Part shown: positions 5,149-10,089 of the stretch, one piece after another
Layout of the letters: the number at the start of each line of letters is the position of its first letter
How positions within the stretch are numbered: the stretch's first letter is position 1
Source of the DNA: Lachnoclostridium sp. UBA7122
GTDB taxonomy: Bacteria > Bacillota > Clostridia > Lachnospirales > Lachnospiraceae
NCBI GenBank assembly: GCA_002493085.1
Contig: DKXQ01000094.1
Coordinates: 1-10,089, forward strand
DNA: 10,089 bases
Direction: 5' to 3'
The notes under the pieces: model-generated
Told to the model about the DNA's origin: nothing
Database searches by the model: none
The model's input: the letters and a program-made list of their open reading frames with translations, nothing else
Made by a program: the position numbers and the translations under genes

Positions 5149-6813
5149 ATGGAAAAATTCTTTAACCAGGATGCAAAATATGAAAAATGGGACAGGCATA
5201 ACAGGTATAAAGGACGGGACAATTATTTTGAAGAAGAGGATGAAGTAAGTTACCTAAAAGACCTTAAGGGCAGAATCCAGAATAATTTAAGTGGTTACTT
5301 AAGAATTGTGCTGACTGCGTTTATAGTCCTGTTACAGTGCCTGTTTATAATTTTTCTTCCATTTGCATTTCAGAGTTTGACAGTTTATTTCTATTTTATC
5401 TGGGAAATTATATCAGTCGTTGCTATTGTTACACTGGTAAACCGCAACCAGAGCCCGTCATACCGGCTGGCGTGGATATCTATAGTAGTGATTTTGCCTG
5501 TCAGTGGATTTATTATGTATTATCTCTGGGGACGTGCAGGCAAGAACAAGCAGAAGCTTGACCAGCATATACTGAGGCAGATTTCATATGGAAACCAGTT
5601 TCTTCTACAAGATGAGGATGTTTATCTTGAATTTATTACTGAAAACCCTGTGCAGGGAAGAATGGTAAAATATATGGAAACAGAAGGTTTTCCCCTTACT
5701 GCAGGTAATAGTGTGGATTTTTATCCTATGGGTGAGGATGTATTTGAGGAGATATTCAGGGATTTGGAAAAGGCTGAAAAGTTTATACTTATTGATTTCT
5801 TTATTGTAGCCGAGGGTGGCATATGGGATAAAATGCACGAAATACTGAAACGCAAGATTAGTGAGGGAGTTGAAGTAAAATTTTTGTATGATGATTTTGG
5901 CGCTGCAATAAGGACACGTAAATATTTTAAGCAGATTCTGGAACATGAGGGGTTTGAAACCAGGGTTTTTAATCCTGTGCATAAATATATGGGCGAGTTA
6001 TATATGAACTTCCGTTCGCATCAGAAAATCCTTGTAATTGATGGTGAAGTTGGATATACTGGCGGTTTTAACCTTGCAGATGAATATGCCAATCTTATTG
6101 AGCGGTTTGGAGTGTGGAAAGACACCGGCATACGTATAAGAGGTGAGGCAGTATGGGGGCTTACAGTTGTTTTCTTCCAGATGTGGGAAGCATCTGGATC
6201 AGGAGCATCAGACAGCCATGTTGATTATTTAAAGTATAAAGCTGGTTTTACACATAGTTTTGGTGATGTATACTGCCAGGTTATTTCTGACGGGCCCGCT
6301 AATAATCCAAGTAATCCTATAGAAAGCATTTACAACCAGATGATTGTATTTTCTGACAAATATCTTTATATAACGACACCTTACCTTATTATAGAGGACT
6401 ATATGAAGACATCTTTAATTGAAGCAGCGAAACGTGGTGTTGATGTAAGGATTATAACACCAAATATTCCTGATAAAAAGAATGTAAAACTGCTTACTAA
6501 TTACAATTATGGACCACTTTTAAGGGAGGGTGTAAGGATTTATGAATATACACCTGGGTTTATCCATGCTAAACAGATACTTACGGAAAATGCTGTTATA
6601 GTTGGAACTATTAATATGGATTACCGCAGTTTTTACCTGCACTATGAAAATGGTGTCTGGATGTCAGGAACAGAAATACAGGAGGCTGTAAGAAAGGACT
6701 TCTTTAATACATTTGCGGTTAGCAAAGAGGTAACATATGAAGACTGGCTGGAGCGTCCATACAGATGGAAGCTTGTACAGCCTTTATTAAATCTTTTTTC
6801 AACATTATTTTAA
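5149..6813 (+). CDS. cls: Cardiolipin synthase (phospholipase D family)
   Basis: Bacterial Cls joins two phosphatidylglycerol molecules into cardiolipin at the inner membrane. The 554-residue protein has a charged N-terminus and three hydrophobic segments (about residues 50-74, 77-97 and 107-127). The last two belong to a PLDc_N-type region (NRNQSPSYRLAW...GR). Two phospholipase D domains follow. The first HKD motif is intact (His291, Lys293, Asp298 in SHQKILVID, then GYTGGFNLADEY). The second reads HAKQILTEN, with His473, Lys475 and Glu480 where Asp is usual, followed by GTINMDYRSF. An ATG at 5131 would add six residues, but promoter position and AAAGG placement favour 5149. It stands alone in its transcription unit or leads into the downstream genes. 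Other PLD-family activities are possible, but the architecture is that of Cls. Confidence 0.92.
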   Translation: MEKFFNQDAKYEKWDRHNRYKGRDNYFEEEDEVSYLKDLKGRIQNNLSGYLRIVLTAFIVLLQCLFIIFLPFAFQSLTVYFYFIWEIISVVAIVTLVNRNQSPSYRLAWISIVVILPVSGFIMYYLWGRAGKNKQKLDQHILRQISYGNQFLLQDEDVYLEFITENPVQGRMVKYMETEGFPLTAGNSVDFYPMGEDVFEEIFRDLEKAEKFILIDFFIVAEGGIWDKMHEILKRKISEGVEVKFLYDDFGAAIRTRKYFKQILEHEGFETRVFNPVHKYMGELYMNFRSHQKILVIDGEVGYTGGFNLADEYANLIERFGVWKDTGIRIRGEAVWGLTVVFFQMWEASGSGASDSHVDYLKYKAGFTHSFGDVYCQVISDGPANNPSNPIESIYNQMIVFSDKYLYITTPYLIIEDYMKTSLIEAAKRGVDVRIITPNIPDKKNVKLLTNYNYGPLLREGVRIYEYTPGFIHAKQILTENAVIVGTINMDYRSFYLHYENGVWMSGTEIQEAVRKDFFNTFAVSKEVTYEDWLERPYRWKLVQPLLNLFSTLF

Positions 6814-6819
6814 CCTCAT

Positions 6820-6892
6820 CAAGTAAGCCCTTTAAAATACCTGCTTCTATGTTACAGAAATATAAGTGGCAGGGACTTGCTTGAATATTTTT
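6820..6892 (+). terminator. Long imperfect hairpin with T-run; terminator or structured leader
   Basis: CAAGTAAG (6820-6827) pairs with CTTGCTTG (6876-6883) with one G-U pair. The stem can extend by CCC (6828-6830) with GGG (6872-6874) past a bulged A. A competing inner stem pairs CCTGC (6840-6844) with GCAGG (6869-6873), and TTCT/AGAA can pair inside it. A T-rich tail (AATATTTTT) ends at 6892. The apical part is far larger than in an ordinary terminator. The element lies between the cls stop and the GGAGG of the next gene, so it may be a terminator, a leader controlling the next operon, or both. Confidence 0.45.
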
Positions 6893-6909
6893 CCGGTGGA
6901 GGATGAATT

Positions 6910-7164
6910 ATGGTATATACAAATGTATGTAAGCACTGCCATAAGGTGTTTAAGTCAAAGATAAGGACTATGTGCTGCAGGGACTGCCGCAGTGAAGATT
7001 CTGGTGTATTAGATGATATTGTGCAGTATCTGAAACTTTATCCTAACAGCAATGCGTTACAGATATCAGAAGAACTTGGCATACACCCATATGTAATAAT
7101 AAAATATATGGATGAAGGATGGCTTGGAAAGTCCAATGGTGTGTTTTCCAGGCTGCCTGATTAA
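6910..7164 (+). CDS. Small zinc-ribbon/HTH protein, YvyF-like
   Basis: The 84-residue protein has an N-terminal zinc-ribbon-like pattern, Cys-x2-Cys at residues 7 and 10 and a CC-x2-C cluster at about 22-26. A likely helix-turn-helix follows: NALQISEELGIHPYVIIKYMDEGWL (about 49-73, given here as one motif) has the spacing of a small DNA-binding domain. This order resembles the Bacillus YvyF family, annotated as a flagellar operon protein, but no flagellar gene is in view and the match is from memory. GGAGG lies 7 nt before the ATG, a strong start. It is followed closely by ruvA and probably shares its transcript. A small regulator or an adaptor protein are both possible; function is not known. 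Confidence 0.75.
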   Translation: MVYTNVCKHCHKVFKSKIRTMCCRDCRSEDSGVLDDIVQYLKLYPNSNALQISEELGIHPYVIIKYMDEGWLGKSNGVFSRLPD

Positions 7165-7199
7165 CATATAAAATGGCAGAAAGGCGTGGATATTTTATT

Positions 7200-7817
7200 G
7201 TGATTAATTATATTACAGGAAAGCTGGTTTATGTTACACAGAACAGTATTATCGTGGAAAATGGCGGCATAGGATATGAGATACTTGTACCACTGTCTGT
7301 ATCTGGCAGGGCATTACAGATTGGAAGTGAGATAAAAATTTACACATATATGTATATCAGGGAAGATTTATTACAGCTTTTCGGCTTTATGGACAAAGAC
7401 GGACTTGATATATTTAAACTTCTTATAACTGTAAGCGGGATAGGCCCTAAAGGTGCGCTTGGGATACTTGGTGCAATGAGTGCTGATGACTTAAGATTTG
7501 CAGTTCTTGCAGATGATGCAAAGACTATTGCAAAAGCACCAGGCATAGGGGTTAAAACTGCTGGAAAGCTTATAATTGAGCTAAAAGACAAGCTGAAGCT
7601 GAAAGATATAGCAGATGATGTATCTATACAGGGAATGGCAGCAGATAATCTTGTGGATTCTGGCGGTACTGCAAGACAGATGGTATCTGATGCAGCTGCT
7701 GCGCTGGCGGCTCTTGGATATCCGCCAGCAGATGCCATGAGGGCTGTAAAAAGTGTTGGGCGTGGTACATACTCAACTGTAGAAGAGCTTTTGAAATTAA
7801 GCCTGAAAAAATTGTGA
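7200..7817 (+). CDS. ruvA: Holliday junction DNA helicase subunit RuvA
   Basis: RuvA binds four-way DNA junctions as a tetramer and loads RuvB for branch migration in recombination and replication-fork repair. Starting at the GTG at 7200 gives 205 residues, the usual length, beginning MINYITGKLVY as family members do. Domain I (OB fold, about 1-63) contains VENGGIGYEI. Domain II has two helix-hairpin-helix motifs (VSGIGPKGAL near 76 and APGIGVKTAGKL near 112). After a flexible linker, domain III (about 157-204) ends VEELLKLSLKKL and contacts RuvB. An in-frame ATG at 7173 would add nine atypical residues and lacks a ribosome site. The GTG site has only a weak GTGGA about 9 nt upstream, so the start is moderately sure. 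The stop overlaps or abuts ruvB. Confidence 0.95.
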   Translation: MINYITGKLVYVTQNSIIVENGGIGYEILVPLSVSGRALQIGSEIKIYTYMYIREDLLQLFGFMDKDGLDIFKLLITVSGIGPKGALGILGAMSADDLRFAVLADDAKTIAKAPGIGVKTAGKLIIELKDKLKLKDIADDVSIQGMAADNLVDSGGTARQMVSDAAAALAALGYPPADAMRAVKSVGRGTYSTVEELLKLSLKKL

Positions 7818-7834
7818 AAGGGTCTGGTTCTGGT

Positions 7835-8830
7835 ATGGCTAAAAGAACGATTACAACTGAGTTTACTACAGAGGATGCAGGTATTGAGACAAGTTTAAGG
7901 CCTAAGTACCTGAAAGATTATATAGGACAGGAGAAAGTTAAAAATAATCTCAAGATTTATATTGAAGCAGCAAAACAGAGAAATGACCCGCTTGACCATG
8001 TGCTTTTATACGGGCCTCCAGGTCTTGGCAAGACAACTCTTGCAGGGATTATTGCCAATGAGATGAATGTAAATATTAAAGTTACAGCAGGACCAGCTAT
8101 TGAAAAACCTGGTGAGATGGCAGCTATACTTAATAATTTACAGGATGGTGATGTGCTGTTTGTGGATGAGATACACAGGCTTGACAGACAGGTTGAAGAG
8201 GTACTTTACCCTGCAATGGAAGATTTTGTTATTGACGTGGTTATAGGCAAAGGCGTATCTGCACGTTCAATACGTCTTGAACTCCCAAAGTTTACACTTG
8301 TAGGGGCAACTACACGTGCTGGTATGCTGTCAGCACCTTTGCGGGACAGGTTTGGTGTTGTAAACAGGCTGGAATTTTATACTGAGGATGAACTTGTCCA
8401 GATAATAACAAATTCAGCGGCAAAGCTGGATGTAGAACTCGACATTGACGGTGCAAAGGAACTTGCCGGGAGGGCAAGGGGGACACCAAGGCTTGCTAAC
8501 CGGCTTCTTAAACGTGTAAGGGATTTTGCACAGATAAAGTACAATGGAAAGATAACCAGGGAAGTGGCGGATTTTGCACTGGATTTGCTTGAAGTTGACA
8601 AATGCGGGCTTGACAATACAGACAGGCAGATATTAAAGACACTTATAGACAGCTTCGGAGGCGGACCTGCCGGGCTTGATACGCTTGCTGTTTCAATAGG
8701 TGAAGATGCTGGCACACTTGAAGACGTTTATGAGCCATATCTTGTACAGAAAGGATTTATACTAAGGACTTCCAGAGGACGTATAGCATCTGATGCAGCA
8801 TACAGGCACTTTGGAATAGAACGCCAGTAA
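7835..8830 (+). CDS. ruvB: Holliday junction branch migration ATPase RuvB
   Basis: RuvB forms hexameric rings that pump DNA through the RuvA-bound junction using ATP. The 331-residue protein shows a Walker A motif GPPGLGKTT (about 60-68), Walker B VDEIHR (from about 110), sensor 1 GATTRAG, the arginine-finger region APLRDRFG, sensor 2 RGTPRLANRLLKR and a C-terminal winged-helix domain (GGGPAGLDTLA to the end). The ATG at 7835 gives the usual MAKRTITTEF start and has AAAGGG 12 nt upstream. A GTG at 7814 overlapping the ruvA stop would add seven Gly/Ser-rich residues and lacks a ribosome site. It follows ruvA with a 17-bp gap and ends close to the convergent hairpins at 8829-8870. No obvious SOS box was found upstream of this operon. 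Confidence 0.97.
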   Translation: MAKRTITTEFTTEDAGIETSLRPKYLKDYIGQEKVKNNLKIYIEAAKQRNDPLDHVLLYGPPGLGKTTLAGIIANEMNVNIKVTAGPAIEKPGEMAAILNNLQDGDVLFVDEIHRLDRQVEEVLYPAMEDFVIDVVIGKGVSARSIRLELPKFTLVGATTRAGMLSAPLRDRFGVVNRLEFYTEDELVQIITNSAAKLDVELDIDGAKELAGRARGTPRLANRLLKRVRDFAQIKYNGKITREVADFALDLLEVDKCGLDNTDRQILKTLIDSFGGGPAGLDTLAVSIGEDAGTLEDVYEPYLVQKGFILRTSRGRIASDAAYRHFGIERQ

Positions 8831-8846
8831 AAACCTGGCAGCCAGG
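8829..8846 (-). terminator. Rho-independent terminator of the glycosyltransferase gene
   Basis: On the minus strand CCTGG-CTG-CCAGG forms a 5-bp, GC-rich stem followed by TTTTT (8833-8829). It lies directly after the stop of the minus-strand gene. In the plus direction the same stem follows the ruvB stop within a few bases but has no T-run after it, so it should work mainly for the minus strand. Confidence 0.6.
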
Positions 8847-8870
8847 CTGCTTAAATAAACTTAAGCAGCC
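8845..8870. repeat. Perfect 10-bp inverted repeat between convergent genes
   Basis: GGCTGCTTAA (8845-8854) and TTAAGCAGCC (8861-8870) are perfect complements around a 6-nt loop. The stop codon of the minus-strand gene (8853-8851) lies in one arm. It shares GG with the adjacent terminator stem, so the two hairpins cannot both be fully formed. No T-run follows on the plus strand, but the strong stem may still help stop or stabilise ruvB mRNA. Confidence 0.8.
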
Positions 8871-10035
8871 CTTCATGCAGCATCCTGGCACGCTGGTGCC
8901 ATGTGTGGTTTTCAGATGCATACTTAAATGCCTCCTGCTGTATCTGTTTTAGATGCTCTTTATCGCTTAAAAGGCTGTGTACAATAAAAGGAAGCATTTC
9001 AAGCTGTTTTAAATCGTAGAACACAACATTTTTATTTGGCGTAAGTATTTCATCAAGGTATTTGCTGTGGTCAGTCAGACAGACTGCACCATTTAGCATA
9101 GAATTAAATATGCGGTCATGTGCGCCATCTTTAAACCAGGGCATTACATTAAGCGACAATTTGCTTTGTGATAAAGCTTCAAGACATCCCTGTGATAAAA
9201 CGTCTGAAGTGTATGTAAGATTTTCAGGATGCCGGCAACAGAGACGGTTCCATCCTTTGCCGACACAGTGTACTTTTATTCCATTATCAATAAGTGCTTT
9301 AACAACTTCACCTCGGAAATAAAACCTTACATATGTGTCTATAAAAATCATATTTGGGATTGTTTTGCGGATCTGGCCTTTATCTGCATCTGGTATCTCT
9401 TTTAAGATATAGCGCTCAATAACTGTATCGTCAGGCTGGTCAGGGCTGGATATAAGGTCGTCAATTATTTCATTATAAAAATCAGCATATTCATCACCAT
9501 TGCGCATAATATACTGGTCAAATTCTTCTGGCGGTGTATAGTTTCCTGTGAATATTATGTCATAAGGCCTTATGTTTATGTCTGGAAAATTGCCATCAGG
9601 ATATATGGAAGTTCCTCCAAGTGGAAGAAAAGGCCCACATTTAATATGTGGATAGAATTTTTTAAGATACTGGCCATGGTATCTGTCAATATATATATTA
9701 TAAAAAATATCAGGGATTATTTCATATAGTTCAGGATAGTAAAATGGGTGGTCTACTACTATATTTACGCATGGTATCTTTCTTTTATTCCATATAGATA
9801 TGCCATCTGCACCAAAGAGTGATGTCTCATAATGTATGCCATCAAAGTTAAAAGTGACAAGAATTGTATCATAAGGGTCTGCAAATGTATAAAGTTTTTC
9901 AGCGCTTTCTTCTTCCATTGTCTGGTCAAATAAAAAAGTTTTATAGCCAAGCGCTTCAAAACCTTTCTTCAACTGGTATGAAAAATATTCCAGAGTCTCT
10001 GTACCACCAATCATTAACACAATCTTATGTCTCAT
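8851..10035 (-). CDS. Glycosyltransferase-like protein, CgeB/DUF3880 type
   Basis: The 394-residue protein resembles CgeB/DUF3880 proteins, which look like GT-B glycosyltransferases and are often found in surface-polysaccharide or flagellin/spore glycosylation loci. The N-terminal half starts with a Rossmann-like strand and turn (KIVLMIGGTETLEYF, then ALGYKTFLFD). A mid segment YDIIFTGNYTPP (about 158-169) is typical of the domain boundary. The C-terminal half has KVHCVGKGW (254-262), then SLNVMPWFKDGAHDRIFNSM and NGAVCLTDHSKYLDE (about 294-329), the usual nucleotide-sugar-binding region of the Glyco_trans_1_2 domain. No signal peptide or membrane segment is seen, so it is cytoplasmic. A GGGAGGG ribosome site lies about 10 nt before the ATG. 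Its donor and acceptor cannot be told from sequence alone. Confidence 0.8.
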   Translation of the reverse strand: MRHKIVLMIGGTETLEYFSYQLKKGFEALGYKTFLFDQTMEEESAEKLYTFADPYDTILVTFNFDGIHYETSLFGADGISIWNKRKIPCVNIVVDHPFYYPELYEIIPDIFYNIYIDRYHGQYLKKFYPHIKCGPFLPLGGTSIYPDGNFPDINIRPYDIIFTGNYTPPEEFDQYIMRNGDEYADFYNEIIDDLISSPDQPDDTVIERYILKEIPDADKGQIRKTIPNMIFIDTYVRFYFRGEVVKALIDNGIKVHCVGKGWNRLCCRHPENLTYTSDVLSQGCLEALSQSKLSLNVMPWFKDGAHDRIFNSMLNGAVCLTDHSKYLDEILTPNKNVVFYDLKQLEMLPFIVHSLLSDKEHLKQIQQEAFKYASENHTWHQRARMLHEGLLKFI

Positions 10036-10089
10036 AATCTAAATCCCTCCCCCGTTTGAAACCAGTCTGGATAGTGTAACTTTACCTGG
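10032..10089 (-). CDS. C-terminal tail of an upstream gene (partial)
   Basis: A minus-strand frame enters from the window edge, runs 18 codons with a protein-like composition (including HYPDWFQTGEGF) and stops at TGA in an ATGA overlap with the glycosyltransferase start. Such overlap is typical of translationally coupled operon genes. A second frame is also open here and ends with TAG at 10039, but is rich in Gly from the ribosome site. Too little is visible to name it. Confidence 0.45.
   Translation of the reverse strand, partial: QVKLHYPDWFQTGEGFRL

Noticed and set aside
6814..6909. Known riboswitch
   Set aside because: I could not match the conserved core of any familiar class, so it is reported only as a structured element.
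7165..7199. ATG at 7173 as the ruvA start
   Set aside because: It adds nine residues not typical of RuvA and has no ribosome site; the GTG at 7200 gives the family N-terminus.

Overview
The window looks like a chromosomal stretch of a low-to-moderate GC Firmicute, most likely a Lachnospiraceae relative (Clostridia). The evidence is AT-rich DNA with many ATA and AGG codons, strong GGAGG-type ribosome sites, a divergent NAD-dependent DNA ligase of the type I associate with that family, MetA with Glu at the acyl-CoA selectivity position, and an N-terminal PLDc_N-type cardiolipin synthase. This is inferred from protein style; no search was run.

Layout. 1-417 looks like the edge of an accessory or mobile segment. 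It holds a short PemK/MazF-like toxin gene that seems C-terminally truncated, a perfect tandem 12-mer, and four GTGAA motifs at exactly 10-bp spacing next to the 3' end of metA. 418-4872 is a minus-strand block, transcribed in the order small membrane-anchored protein of unknown function, rluF-like pseudouridine synthase, ligA, metA. tRNA-Arg(CCG) (4909-4981) and its promoter head this block. 4982-5148 is a divergent promoter region. 5149-8830 is a plus-strand block: cardiolipin synthase, a structured intergenic element, a small zinc-ribbon/HTH protein (YvyF-like), ruvA and ruvB. 8829-8870 is a compact set of hairpins between the convergent ruvB and the following gene. 8851-10089 is a minus-strand glycosyltransferase-like gene (CgeB/DUF3880 type), preceded by the last codons of another gene that runs off the window.

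How the genes work together. rluF, ligA and metA are tightly packed (4-bp ATGA overlap, then 17 bp) and probably share a transcript, although they serve unrelated housekeeping functions: rRNA modification, nick sealing and methionine synthesis. ruvA and ruvB together form the Holliday-junction branch-migration motor and abut with translational coupling. The rest are standalone: lipid synthesis (cls), decoding (tRNA-Arg) and cell-surface or secondary glycosylation (the glycosyltransferase).

Most of the window is ordinary housekeeping DNA and I see no clear new multi-gene system. The best leads are the DNA ligase, which lacks several residues known to be essential in E. coli LigA including the motif IV lysine; the phased repeats at the mobile-element-like edge; the structured RNA-like element before the zinc-ribbon gene; and a cardiolipin synthase whose second HKD motif carries Glu instead of Asp.
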